From positions 5,072,619 through 5,136,618 of the forward strand of contig NW_015622543.1 in assembly GCF_000835495.1 (NCBI RefSeq): a DNA stretch of 64,000 nt, written 5' to 3'. The notes under the pieces were generated by a model, which saw nothing but the letters and a program-made list of their open reading frames with translations, was not told where the DNA came from and did not search any database. The position numbers and the translations under genes are program-made. Source of the DNA: Cladophialophora immunda (taxonomy: Eukaryota > Ascomycota > Eurotiomycetes > Chaetothyriales > Herpotrichiellaceae). Each line of letters starts with the position of its first letter. Position 1 is the first letter of the stretch. Positions 21,897 through 32,896 of the stretch are shown here, piece by piece.

Positions 21897-22793
21897 ATGG
21901 ACACCCTTCCAAGCTCAATATGCCGAGCTTGCCGCCTACGACTGCTCAATCTCTCCCCTTCTCGAGCCTTCAGCACAACCTTGCCTCGCTCGTACATCCC
22001 TCCGGAGTCTCCTGCCTTCGTCGATGTCCCACAGGCACTTCAACCAGTCCGAGATTTTCAGCCTCGCCCAAAGGGCATTCTTCCCGTACCCCGTGAGCTG
22101 TTTCCCGCCCGACGGCCAGACAAACCCGGCCAGCAATACCTCGACAATGTCACACCTGACCCTCTCCCAAACAACATCCCTCCTCCCGAACATCTGACCG
22201 AGCCGGGAAAGTACAAACGGCGCATGGCCGATTTGAGAAAGACTCATCTTCGCTCGGCGCTAAAAGAACTGCACGCTCGGAAGACGTCTATTGACGCTGC
22301 CATCGCTGCTCGCAGCGCTGCCAAACAGCGCGAGCATGCCCGACTCGTTACGCAATCCGAACGTGAAGACGTCCGCCTCACCAACGTTTCCGTTCCGAGC
22401 GCAATGCTTCCGCAGAAGATTCACGAATTGTCCATCGAAGAAGAGCTCGCCACCTACAACGCCCGCAAGGCCGCACATGAAGCTCGTCTGGCAGCAAAAC
22501 ACGAAGATCGTCTCGACAAACTTCATACGCTGTATATGAACTCGCGAACATTCATCACCAATAAAGAACAACTCAGTGCGGCGATCGAGAAGGCGTTCAC
22601 CACGACAGGAAGTATCTGGAGAAAAGATGGCAGGCCAGATACTATAGAAGAGATGATCAAGCGTGGAAGGGACCGGACAGCCGACCAGGGACGTGGTGGC
22701 ATGATGTTGTTCAGTGATGTGAATGAACGGGCATTGAGGGACCAGGAGAGGATGAAGAAGATTGCGGAGAAATTGAGCGGTGGGAAGCTATGA
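21897..22793 (+). CDS. PET123: Mitochondrial small-subunit ribosomal protein mS26 (Pet123-like)
   Basis: Intronless 298-residue protein of the mitochondrial ribosome small subunit. The N-terminus (MDTLPSSICRACRLRLL, then SRAFSTTLPRS) is basic and Ser/Arg-rich, as expected of a mitochondrial presequence. The body has the fungal mS26 features KYKRRMADLRKTHLRSAL, a long charged helix, and the conserved tail GSIWRKDGRPDTIEEMI with MMLFSDVNERALRDQERM. Start is taken at the ATG at 21897; the frame is open a little further but only with a TTG. This housekeeping gene marks conserved euchromatin here and is convergent with the STK19-like gene. Assignment rests on memory of the Pet123 family. Confidence 0.8.
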   Translation: MDTLPSSICRACRLRLLNLSPSRAFSTTLPRSYIPPESPAFVDVPQALQPVRDFQPRPKGILPVPRELFPARRPDKPGQQYLDNVTPDPLPNNIPPPEHLTEPGKYKRRMADLRKTHLRSALKELHARKTSIDAAIAARSAAKQREHARLVTQSEREDVRLTNVSVPSAMLPQKIHELSIEEELATYNARKAAHEARLAAKHEDRLDKLHTLYMNSRTFITNKEQLSAAIEKAFTTTGSIWRKDGRPDTIEEMIKRGRDRTADQGRGGMMLFSDVNERALRDQERMKKIAEKLSGGKL

Positions 22794-23521
22794 GTGGAGT
22801 TGATATTCATGTCACACTTCAGAGGAGTGTTGCGACGAAGTCGATCGAGCGGGAGAGACTGAGCGTGAGCGCCCCGGAAAATTGGCATTGAGGTGGGAGG
22901 TCGATAGAGATCATCCCCGGGAAGGGCGTGTATAACTATGTAAAATTCGAGATAGGACAAGAAAGTTGGTCCTAAGTTCAACGGTATACATGCATTCATC
23001 GCGAGGTCGATCTCGTCGAGCATTATTAGATCCTTTGCTCACTCAAACCCCTCGCGACTAATGCTTCCCCCCTCAAACAGACTCTTCTGAAGAAGCTAAA
23101 CATTCATGTTCTCCGACATCTTTCCAACGACAGTGCGAGGTATCCGACTTCTCGAATCCATAGTCTTCTTGGAGCTAGCATTGTCTATCTTCTTTCCATG
23201 TCTCTCCCCAAGCGGTGACAAGCTTTCGCACTGGGCTCTCGTGTGTCAATGTGAGCCTTTGTCTTGTTTGCTGCTGTCGTCGTGTTTGACGCGTAGGTAT
23301 AGTTGATAGCTCGTCCCTGAGCAAATCCATCAACCACCTGAGACGTTGACTGTGTTTATTGGCGTAATCGCAGCCTGTTCTACATTGACTCTTGAATGTC
23401 TCGGTCGTGTAGACACTCTGGAGCCGACAGGTGAACCATGGGCAATACTCGCCCCCCGCTGGTTGTAAACGGAAATCGTTTCGGAGGGTTAGCAGACCGG
23501 CTAGTGTTGCTGCACAAGCGC
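22794..23521. other. Convergent intergenic region
   Basis: About 730 bases between the 3' ends of mS26 and the STK19-like gene. Short frames only; no tRNA or repeat was recognised. Confidence 0.4.
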
Positions 23522-24733
23522 TCAGGTCAACGCACGCACGCCGAGGCCGACGCTGCGAGTCTCAAACAACTCGATTAGGCCGGCACCGAGACATTCCTCG
23601 AGGACCCAGTCAAAGTTCAGGCCGTAGAGGTCCTTCCACTTCTTGGTCTTGGCCGGCATCACTTCGGAGAACTCTCCCCTAATTTGTTTGGCGGTCGAGA
23701 CTCTGCTTTCGGAGTCAACAGCGCCATCCCACCGTTCACGCAGGAGATACAGCGGGGCTTCCTTGTATTTTGACCTGCCCAAGAGCTGGAGAAGATGCGT
23801 CCGCCCAGACTGCAAAAGTCTCAGATAAGGGCCGATGTTTGGTACGGACAAAGCCAACTCTCCTTCTTGGGAGCCTTGCGCGTGATGAAAAGAAGATTTT
23901 GATCGCCTCGCAGCACCGACACCGCCGAGATTCTCAAAGGCGGCATCTCCGCCCACGGCACCGGAAGAACCTGAGGCAGCACGAGAAACTTTGGGCATGG
24001 AGACTAGGGATGAGCCAGCCAACGAAAGATTTCGCGAGCCTGCCAACGACGAGGACACAAGAAAGCCAGTCCGAGTCAGTGCCGCCACATGTGGCGCAGG
24101 TAGCTCTTGAGACGGGATGGATGCAGCTCGCGGATAACGACGAAGCACATCGCAAAAGTCTGCACGGGCGTCTGGCGCAACATCGCTTCGCTCCAACAGG
24201 GCTTGGAGATCTTGCATTGTGATCAAAACTTCGCTCAAGCCACTGATGTCGTTTCCTCGGCCGGTGACCTTGATCTTTCGAAGCTTACCCGCATTCTGCA
24301 AGGCTGCAATCTCTCTTTCAGTTTTGGACGACGCAGCAACGAGAGCATGCACATGAGCCAAGGACACGATGGCCGGCATGTTTCGCTGGAAATTGAGCAC
24401 CGCAGCGATGCGGACACTGTTCATTCCAGCCCGTTCTGGAAGTGCCGCAAACATGGATGCGCGAGCATATTGCACGGCAGTCAAGACATCTTTGGCGGAC
24501 TCGATGGAGACGGTGGAGAGGACTTTGCCGCTGGGAATCAACCTATCCTCTTCTCCATCTTCTCCCTCGTCCAACTCATCGTCGATAGCAGCAGGGAGTG
24601 ACTTTGCTTTGCGAATGGACGGCTTGGTGCGTGGAAGATTCGCGAACGACGCGGAGGAAGAGTGAGAAAGGGCGGGTCTCTTGGCCGGTTTCTTCACGCG
24701 CGATGAGTGGGCCGCCGTGACATACAACGGCAT
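23522..24733 (-). CDS. STK19: STK19 (Stk19) family protein
   Basis: Intronless 403-residue protein related to human STK19, once called a kinase but now known as a small winged-helix DNA-binding nuclear protein linked to transcription-coupled repair (established knowledge). Recognisable fungal blocks are SVRIAAVLNFQRNMPAIVSL, LVAASSKTEREIAALQ, LRKIKVTGRGNDISGLSEVL, GPYLRLLQSGRTHLLQLLG and YLLRERWDGAVDSE, ending with DWVLEECLGAGLIELFETRS. The first ~90 residues are basic and low in complexity, with an acidic patch (DDELDEGEDGEEDR). Start is placed at the ATG at 24733 (MPLYVTAAHSSR). The frame stays open upstream to about 24895, where an ATG at about 24815 (MHLALRDF) is an alternative. It is divergent from the trehalose gene. 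Confidence 0.75.
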   Translation of the reverse strand: MPLYVTAAHSSRVKKPAKRPALSHSSSASFANLPRTKPSIRKAKSLPAAIDDELDEGEDGEEDRLIPSGKVLSTVSIESAKDVLTAVQYARASMFAALPERAGMNSVRIAAVLNFQRNMPAIVSLAHVHALVAASSKTEREIAALQNAGKLRKIKVTGRGNDISGLSEVLITMQDLQALLERSDVAPDARADFCDVLRRYPRAASIPSQELPAPHVAALTRTGFLVSSSLAGSRNLSLAGSSLVSMPKVSRAASGSSGAVGGDAAFENLGGVGAARRSKSSFHHAQGSQEGELALSVPNIGPYLRLLQSGRTHLLQLLGRSKYKEAPLYLLRERWDGAVDSESRVSTAKQIRGEFSEVMPAKTKKWKDLYGLNFDWVLEECLGAGLIELFETRSVGLGVRALT

Positions 24734-25905
24734 GACGACAGAAGGAGGAGAGGTGGGATAGATAGGATCAGGAGGTGGGAGGGGTGGTAGCGAGAAGTCC
24801 CGTAACGCCAAGTGCATTCTCAACCAGGAAAACAGGCCATGCACGTCGCTCTGTTTTCTTCGCAGCCAGAGAAGAGCAGAATCGGGGGAGCACAAGGCAG
24901 CAGCGTTTGGGGGTAACGGAATGCGGTTGTGGTGTGAGGATTCTCAAACAGAGTTTCTGACGAGAGAGGGGTGGTTGGAAGAAAGTTTGGCGGCCCTGGC
25001 TGTCTGGGTTGGGCGCTGCGGATGCGAGGCCGGGCCAGTCGAAAGACACTCAGATCGCGGCACTTGGCTGCAATGGGTAATGCGACGCCCAGTTCCGGGC
25101 GGTGGCACCTGTGTGCGCCAGTGGTTTGGGCACCGTAGGCCTTGGAATGGGCCACGGATGCCTCCGAGGTACAGGCGCCATGGGCTGTTGGTTGGGCCTC
25201 GCGGGCGTGCTGGGCTCCACCACGTGCGTCATGCTGCCCCCCCCAATGCTCGTTCCCGGCCCAAACAAGCTCGGCGTCGAGGTCCAGCCCTCACCATCAA
25301 TCAGTCCCGGACTCCATTGTTCTTGTATTTGCTCGTTTGTCCTTCGCTGGCTGTGTGTCGTAAGATATCTCTTTCTTCCACCTCGTCCGGCCCATCGTGA
25401 TGAGGATGCTGGAGCCCATGGGATCCAGTGCTCTGCACACCTGCTCCCGATGAATGGGTCCTGTACCACTGCGTCGTCCGTGATCAGTCAATCCACTGCG
25501 AGACTCTCGACCTTGCCCTACCTCACTTCTTTTGTTCCACCCACCCCATCACCACCATCACCACCACTTCTTCACTTCATATTCGTACACCTTCCCTCCC
25601 GCTGCTCACTCACTCACTCACTCACTCCCAGTGATTCGTGGAACCTAGAAGAGGCTGGAACTTTCACTGGTCTCGTCCATCACCGCTCGTCGCTGGGTGA
25701 ACCTCAACCGCGATCAACCACCTCCGCCAACTTGGTTCCTCGTACCTTCCTTGACGCTGTCTTGCTTTGATCCCTCGCTTGACCAACAAACACCATCAGC
25801 CGGCTCGTTCTGCTGGCACTTGGCTGGTCACAATATCCTTGTATCCCGTCAACATTCTTCGCCTGTCACGCCATTACCCCCCGGCGCTGAAATACACGAG
25901 TGAAA
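24734..25905. promoter_or_regulatory. Divergent upstream region of STK19-like and trehalose genes
   Basis: About 1.17 kb. The part next to the trehalose gene is pyrimidine-rich and probably its 5' leader. It contains a CAT/CAC-rich run (25549-25568) and a tetranucleotide (TCAC)n microsatellite at about 25607-25627. No separate gene was recognised. Confidence 0.45.
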
Positions 25906-28777
25906 ATGACCATCTTTGTTGCTACCCTCTTTCTACCCTATACGATCAACTTTGATGTTCCCGCCTCTGCCTCTCGCTCCGAGTCTCCTGAACTTCTGAG
26001 ACCACAGTTGGCACTCACTCAGAACACTCCGAGTGAGACTCAGACTGTGAGCCTCTTCACCCCCGGTGCAAGCAGTAGCCCCCACCTCTCCCAGCTCTCC
26101 CAGAGTTCTGGCCCCATTCCTCCGACTCCGGGCGCAACCACCGACCATGAGAAGATCTTCCGACCTCACAATGAGCGAAAATTCAGCCTGACTCTCCCCA
26201 GCCTCAAGAAGGAGGTCACAGTTCCCGTGCGCGCCATCTCTCGACATGATCTTCACTCTCCAGGTTGGGGTAAGACCTTCACCTGGAACCAACCTCCTTC
26301 TCGCGCCAAGTCCCCTCCTCCAAGTTCAATACTGAAGCATGCAGTGATCGGCGCTAAAGATGTTAAGGAAGTCAAAGAGAAGGCAATTTCACTCGCGCAC
26401 AACACTGGACACAAACCCGGTCGGCGTCAAAGAACGAGGACTGTTAGTCACGAGCGGCACTTTTCGCACGACAGTTACACGGTCGAAAAGGCCATCATCG
26501 GCAACGGAGGGCTATACAATGCCGTTGATGCTGCTGTCGATGCTGGCATTTGCGAGGAAAAGACTTGGGTCGGAACCCTGGGCTGCCCGGTTGACGCCTT
26601 GGACGAGCACTTGAAAGAGAGTATTGCAGAGAAACTGGAAAACGACTATGACTGTTTGACTGTCTACACCAGTGATAGCGATCTCAATGGTCATTACGAG
26701 CACTACTGCAAGACCATCCTTTGGCCTGTGGTTCACTATCAGATTCCGGACCATCCAAAGAGCAAAGCGTATGAGGATCACTCTTGGGTATTCTATGCCA
26801 AGGTCAACGAAGCTTTCGCTGATCGTATCGCAAAGAACTGGAAGAAGGGCGATGTCATCTGGATCCATGACTATCATCTGCTTCTCCTTCCCGGCTTACT
26901 ACGCCAGAGGCTTCCCGAGGCCCAGATCGGCTTCTTCCTGCATACGGCATTCCCATCATCAGAAATCTTCCGATGCCTCGCCGTTCGTACGGACCTGCTT
27001 CAAGGCATGTTGGGTGCCAACATGATTGGGTTCCAGAACGACGAATATGGCCATCACTTCCTTCAGACCTGCAGTCGCCTTCTCAACGTCGAAGCCACTA
27101 AACACGGAGTCATTCTTGAAGACGGCAGGTTTGTCCATGTCAATACATACCCCATTGGTATTGACCCCAAAGCAATCGACCTGCAGCGACAAGTCAAAGA
27201 AGTCAAAGAGTGGGTGCATACCATCACCGACAAATACCGCGGCAAGCGGATCATCGTGGCAAGAGACAAGTTGGACAGTATCCGCGGGGTCCGTCAAAAA
27301 ATTCTGGCGTACGAGCTATTCTTGAACAAATATCCCGAATACAGAGACAAAGTCGTGCTCATCCAAATTGCAACCTCCTCGGCCGAGGACCCCGAGTTAA
27401 GTGCTACTGTGGCCGACATTGTCACTCGGGTCAATTCGACCCATTCAACCCTCGCTCATCAACCCCTGGTGTTTTTGAAGCAAGACATTGACTTCTCTCA
27501 ATACATGGCCTTGCTCACAGTCGCAGAATGTTTAATGATTACCAGCTTGCGAGAGGGTATGAACTTGACAAGCCATGAGTGGATACTCTGCCAGGACGGC
27601 AAAATCTCCCAGAACAAGTATGGTCCTCTGATTCTTAGTGAGTTCACCGGATCTGCTACGGTTTTTGGGCACGATGCCCTTTTGGTCAACCCATGGCACT
27701 ACAGCCATTGTGCCGATGCCATCAAACAAGCTCTGGATATGTCCCTCGAAGAGCGCGAGAATCGCTGGAAGGCTCTGTACGATATTGTCGTACATCAGAA
27801 TGCTGTCGGTTGGTTTGAGCACTATATCACGGGTTTGGAACACGCATGGAAAGAACACACTGTCCGCGACTCTACTGCAGTCCCACGGTTATCCTTACCT
27901 TCTGTCAAGTCCAAGTACCAGAAAGCCAAAAAGCGTTTGATTATCCTCGACTACGAAGGAACTCTGGCTTCATGGGGTTCTCCCACTGACATCATCTTGA
28001 CCACCCCCAAGAGGTCGGTCGACGTGCTGAACGATCTTATTGAGGACAAGAAGAATATTGTGTACGTCATGAGCTCGAGGATGCCAGAAGAGATGGAGCG
28101 GCTCTTTAGTCCCGTCAGTGGCATTGGGATGATTGCTGAGAACGGCGCCTTCGTGCTGGACCCGGGCACAGACGAGTGGCAGGAGTTGACCAATCTCGAG
28201 CATGTTCGAAACTGGAAGAAAGGGGTGAAGAGTATTCTTCAATACTATGTCGAGAGAATCGAGGGCAGTCGAGTTGAAGAGCGCCATGCCTCATTGATCT
28301 TCGATTATTCAGAAGCAGAAGACAGGCAAGGGGCCTTCAAACAGGCCGGCGAATGCGCCAATCACATCAATGACGCTTGTCGTGGGCAGAATGTCAATGC
28401 GATCCCTGTCGAAGATGCACTCAACATTTCGGAAATGGACATCAACAAAGGATCGGCTGCTCAGTTCATTGGGGAGAATCTGGAAAAGTTGGCCCAAGAG
28501 AAGGGAGTACCGTTCCCCGACTTCCTCATGGTCATTGGTGACTCGCGAGAGGACGAGTATGTCTTCAACTGGGCTCACAGGTTGGAGAAGGCTGAAAAGA
28601 TCCGAGACGTTGTCACGGTGACATTAGGTGCCAGAAGCACCGAAGCATCGGCCACATTAACTCAAGGCGTTACTGGTAAGTTCCGGCCTTTCAGTCGTCA
28701 CTTTGCAGCAGCTAACATCTTCTCTAGGTGTATTGTCGATCCTCGAGAAACTCGCAAGAACTCTGCAGAGAGTGTGA
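25906..28777 (+). CDS. Trehalose-6-phosphate synthase complex subunit, Tps3/Tsl1 (TpsC) type
   Basis: Cytosolic regulatory-type subunit of the trehalose synthase/phosphatase complex, 939 residues, exons 25906-28675 and 28728-28777. The 52-base intron (GTAAGT, branch GCTAAC, CTCTAG) replaces a longer read-through by the normal tail VLSILEKLARTLQRV. Start is the ATG at 25906 (MTIFVATLFLPYTINFD), the usual subunit N-terminus. A disordered Ser/Pro region precedes a GT20 domain with VWIHDYHLLLLPGLLR, FFLHTAFPSSEIFRCL and SLREGMNLTSHEW. The C-terminal HAD domain reads LIILDYEGTLASWG: glutamate replaces the second aspartate of the DxDGT phosphatase motif, implying no phosphatase activity. Other HAD motifs (VMSSR, GDSREDEYVF) remain. 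The usual partners Tps1 and Tps2 are not in the window. Confidence 0.92.
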
Positions 28778-29989
28778 AGCTATGGTGTTCTGGTTCGACT
28801 GGACGCTGTCCATTATTAATGAGGCTCACTGCGCGGACAGTTGACAAATGTATGCAGGAGTTTGCACGGTATGACGAGTTTATGATGAGATGCATAGAGC
28901 GGGTCAACAACCCCTTTTAGATACCCTGTATTAGAAAGGTCAGGCAATAGAAGTCCATTCGCTGCAGAGGTAGAATCAGGTTAGACGGCGGAAAAAAGTA
29001 TCATCTCTTCTATGTGTAAAAGATCTGAGAGAAGAATTCGGTCGATGTTGCTGTCGTCGCTGCGTGGGGTTTGTAGACTATGCTGCCGAGTAGGGAACGG
29101 GAAGCTTTGTCAGCTATTCACTTTGGCCTGCAATATGCTGCTGCATAAGTCGATAGATTAATAAGGACAGCAGGGGAAAACACACCACAACTATCCCCTT
29201 CGCAGGCCTATTCTCAAAGTTAGTCTGTCGTCTCTGTGTGTTGTACCGAGTATGTCTCGGTCGTCGACCTGGTCTCCTTTGGTCTGTGTTGGTCAAGAGA
29301 GAAATGACGTCGGTCTTGATTCCAATTCTGGCTTAGTGCCATTCAGCCTTGCGAGGCTGCCACAATGCCACAGTGCGGATTTGTCATCCACCAACATACC
29401 GATCCCTCCTTTCCCCCACCACTCCCGAGAGCGTTCCAGTCCGAGACAGGTGGCATTGCTGCTTCTCTGGTACAAGCTCAATGCTGGTTACAATGTCCAT
29501 GGAGGCATGGCGCAAAGATTCATGTCCGGCCCAAACTCACAAAGCCAAGGGCGGGAGGGAAAAACGCGATTAAGGGCGTGCGGTGTTTATTATCATCATC
29601 ATCCTGTCAAACCCCCGCAAGTGGGACATGGAAAAGAGGCCCCTGGAAACCCTTTTCCGCTTGTCCGTCGTCCGTCGTCCGTCGTCCGTCGTCGTTCGGG
29701 GGGATAGGGCGTTGTCTGACGACACCTTAGCTGCCAGTCCATCAGCTGGTTCTGATGTATTCCATTCTGTAGATGTAAGGTTTCGTCACTGGGTGTGTTT
29801 GTTTGATCGCTTCGGACTGGTTGTATATAAGAATCGCCAGGTCCTCTGGGCGAGACGGGTCTGGTCAGCGTCAAGCATCATTTTATACTCAGAGTCGAGA
29901 GGAGAGTGCGGAGGAATATCAGTGATCGCAAGTCAAACCTGAGCAGCGCCGCCGACACGGACACGTGGAAAATTGAAATTGAAATCGAC
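28778..29989. other. Intergenic with 7-base tandem repeat
   Basis: About 1.2 kb between the trehalose gene and the Gal80-like gene. Four exact copies of GTCCGTC stand in tandem at 29663-29690. A TATATAAGAA box lies at 29823-29832, about 160 bases before the next start codon. No coding region was recognised. Confidence 0.45.
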
Positions 29990-31165
29990 ATGGCTCCTAC
30001 TCGGCTAGGTTTTATTGGACTGTCCGCTGACGGGTATGTTTTGTCCCGCAACACAGCAAGCAGTCGATCAGGATTAGTACGCTAATGCCAGAGGCTTCAA
30101 TCGTGCAGACAATGGGCGGCCAAATCGCATCTTCCGCACATCCAGCAGAGGCCGGATCTATTCCGGATCACGGCCCTGCAGAACAGCAGCACAGCATCGG
30201 CGGAGAAGGCCGTGCAAAAGTACCAGCTGGGTGGGGACGTCGCGTGCTATGACGACCCGGAGTCGCTGGCCCGCGATCCCAACGTCGACATGGTGGTCGT
30301 GTCGGTCAAGGTGCCGGAGCATTACCGACTGGTCAAGCCGGCGCTGGACGCGAAGAAGGACGTCTTCGTCGAGTGGCCACTGGCCGCGAACGTGACCGAG
30401 GCGGAGGAGCTCGTCGCGCTGGCGGCATCGCAAGGGGTCCGGAACGTGGTCGGGCTGCAGGCCCGCCAGAACCCCAGTATCCGCAAGGCCAGGGAGATGG
30501 TGGCCCGCGGCGAGCTGGGCGAGATCCTCGGCACCACCATGCTCGGGGCCGGCATGGTGCTGGGCGCGACCGAGGCGCCCGTGTACGAGTACATGGCCCG
30601 GATCGAGCACGGGGCCAACCTGCTCACCATCCCCGCCGGCCACGCCATGGACGCCCTCTGCTACGTCCTCGGCGAGATGACCGAGTTGCAGGCCCGCTTG
30701 GCGACGCGGCGTCCGACCATGGACATTGTCGATCCCGCGGGCACGGTCCTGCGCACCGTCACCAAGACCTCGCACGACTGGATGTCGGTGACGGGGACGC
30801 TGGCGCGCGGAGGCGGCGTGGCCACGGTCGTGTACCAGGCCGGCGTCTCCGACACGGGCAAGGATTTCTACTGGGAGATCAACGGCACCAAAGGAACGCT
30901 GGTGCTGGAGGGGCCGAACGGCCACATCCAGATGTTCCATCCGACCATCAAGTTCGTCAAGGCCGGTGCAGGAGGTGCACGGCTGGAAGAGATCGCAGTG
31001 GAGCCGGCCAGGGACTTTGCGTACAATGTGGGAAAGGTCTGGGATGCGGTCATGGGCGAGGGAGATGGCGGTGTTGTGACGTTCGAGGACGCACTGCTCA
31101 GGCACAGGATGATCGACGCGATCTACCGCAGCAACGAGAGGGGGACGCGGGAGTCGTACCTTTGA
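29990..31165 (+). CDS. Gfo/Idh/MocA family protein, Gal80-like
   Basis: NAD(P)-binding protein of 366 residues from exons 29990-30033 and 30109-31165; the 75-base intron (GTATGT..GTGCAG) joins ..GLSADG to QWAAKSHLP in frame. The N-terminal Rossmann start is MAPTRLGFIGLS. The helix-strand pattern DMVVVSVKVPEHYRLV is followed by VEWPLAANVTEAEEL, where enzymes of the family usually have EKP with a catalytic lysine; tryptophan occupies that position, as in Gal80 regulators. The C-terminal domain starts with VGLQARQNPSIRKAREMVA. It may therefore be a sensor or regulator rather than a dehydrogenase; both remain possible. The coding region is markedly GC-rich compared with its flanks, and the opposite strand has long shadow frames. 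Confidence 0.88.
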
Positions 31166-32098
31166 TGCCAAGTCAAGCCTGCGAGTAGACCCGGAGACGA
31201 CAAGCATGGCGGTGTTGGGGGAGTTGGGAGGGATGCAAGTCTCTGATCCCCTTCAGCCAATCGTTAACTCTCTGTAATGCAATCACATGTCATGGTTCCA
31301 GCTTCTGCTACTCAGTCATGGGCCCTGAAGTGAGGCTGGTGAGGCTGACTGATCCCCCCAGGGGGCAGGTGGGTGTAGAGGGTGGGTCAACTCCCTTTCT
31401 ATATTCCTATCCGGGAAACTCCGTATACACCCGCACACTTCAGGTGTCTCCTCACCGCGCCCATTCCATAGTCAGGGGCATCTTTGGGAGAGTCAGCCCC
31501 CACTTTCAGGCGGTGGGATGGTCCTCCAATGATCCCTCGACTGCCACGTGGTGGGTGCTCATCAGCCCTACAGACGGCAGGCTCTGCTCCTTTTCTGGAC
31601 TCTGCGCCCGCTGCGCCCTGTCAGCGCTTGCGCCAGATTTGGGACTTGTTTTGGTGCTGGCGATTTCTCCGCCCGTCCTCATTGGAAAAGGTTGTCCGCC
31701 CGCAGTTACAACGATACACAGACGCTTTGATCTTGGACGCCGCACGCAGGTTCGCTTTCGCATGTGGTCAGCTTTGGCATCATGGGTGGTTTGGCTGTGG
31801 GAGTCCAAGGCCCAAGCCCGCATTTCTCGTCTCCTGCCCGTATCAAGATGTTCCCAGTCGGGTATGCAGTGACCTCAGGCACTGCCACGCAAGGAGACCA
31901 AGGTGAGAAGCCCTTGTATAAGAGGTTCGAAAATCCCCCCTGGTCGTATTTCCCATTTTCTCGGTGTGCAGTACGAAGTTGGTTATCATTCTCAAAGCAC
32001 CCGCCACTGGTATCCATCTCAGTCATCCAAAGAAACATCAATATCCCACGCTTTTGAGCATTGACATCACCTGAACAATCCAGGACTTGCCGCACGCC
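31166..32098. other. Intergenic
   Basis: About 930 bases with no domain-bearing frame, repeat or RNA gene. A CT-rich stretch precedes the small frame at 32099. Confidence 0.4.
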
Positions 32099-32353
32099 AT
32101 GGCATCCGCTTTCTTCGCCCGCAAATCGGTGCTTTCCATGAACGCCGCGCCCAACACGGGAATCAGCCTCTTCCAGACGACTTCCGCATCTTCATCACAG
32201 AAGTCCTCTTCCGTCACCTCCAAAAGCCAGTCGACCACCTCCACGAGCAGAAATGTGGCCGGTGAGAGAAGTCCCGACGCAGACTCCCTCTCGAGCTCAA
32301 TGAGCAATAGTTATGGATCGTTTATGCGTTCGATGTATACGAGGGGGCTGTAA
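32099..32353 (+). CDS. Small Ser/Thr-rich hypothetical protein
   Basis: Unrecognised 84-residue frame. The ATG at 32099 stands in a strong context (CGCCATGG). The N-terminus MASAFFARKSVLSMNAAP is basic and could target mitochondria. The centre is almost all Ser, Thr and Lys, and the end is YGSFMRSMYTRGL. No domain is apparent. Third-position bias looks plausible for coding, but length and composition leave it uncertain. It is convergent with the following regulator gene. It could be a chance frame. Confidence 0.35.
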   Translation: MASAFFARKSVLSMNAAPNTGISLFQTTSASSSQKSSSVTSKSQSTTSTSRNVAGERSPDADSLSSSMSNSYGSFMRSMYTRGL

Positions 32354-32896
32354 GCGAGGGTCGGTCCAAGACCCATCTCGGCGAGAATGGTACCTCTCTT
32401 GAATCTTCGAAGAGGCGTGGGGACTCGAGAATTCCAGCGCCAATGTGGCGCTCTGATGGCGTTTCGAGATACGCGAGGTATCCGAGCCGGGTTCTTTTGG
32501 GGGCGGAGATGCCGTCACAAGGATGCGATTCAGCGAGGTGTTAGGTGTTATAACCTTTCATGCTCGGGCGGGGGAGCGATTTCTTTCAGTCGCTCTTGAC
32601 TTCCATGTCTTTTTGTTTCTGTAGGGCGTCATGTCGGCGATGCACCTGCTCAGTGTCTTTGCAGCGTTTAATTTGCCTCGCTTCAAGAGCGACCTTTGGT
32701 CTTCCTGTCACGCTGTTACAATGTTTAAGCAGTTCTCGATCAGGCGTTTGTGACTTAATGATAACGGGAGCTAGATTTTCATTTCACATTACAGACTGAA
32801 TGTCTGGAGGTTGAAGTCACGCCAGGATAATGCCTCCCCGAAGTGAATATATTCGCACCGTCCTCTTACCGAGAAGAATGGAGAAATCCTCACTTT
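32354..32896. other. Intergenic
   Basis: About 540 bases downstream of both flanking genes. Nothing was recognised beyond likely terminator sequence. Confidence 0.35.

Noticed and set aside
28678..28920. Longer C-terminus for the trehalose subunit by reading through
   Set aside because: A clear intron at 28676-28727 gives the conserved tail and a stop at 28777.
29663..29690. Short regular repeat as a CRISPR-like array
   Set aside because: Contiguous 7-base microsatellite without spacers, in a eukaryotic genome.
30158..31207. Long minus-strand open frame (349 codons) opposite the Gal80-like gene
   Set aside because: Low-complexity Arg/His/Gly-rich translation without a domain, caused by GC-rich codon bias of the real gene.
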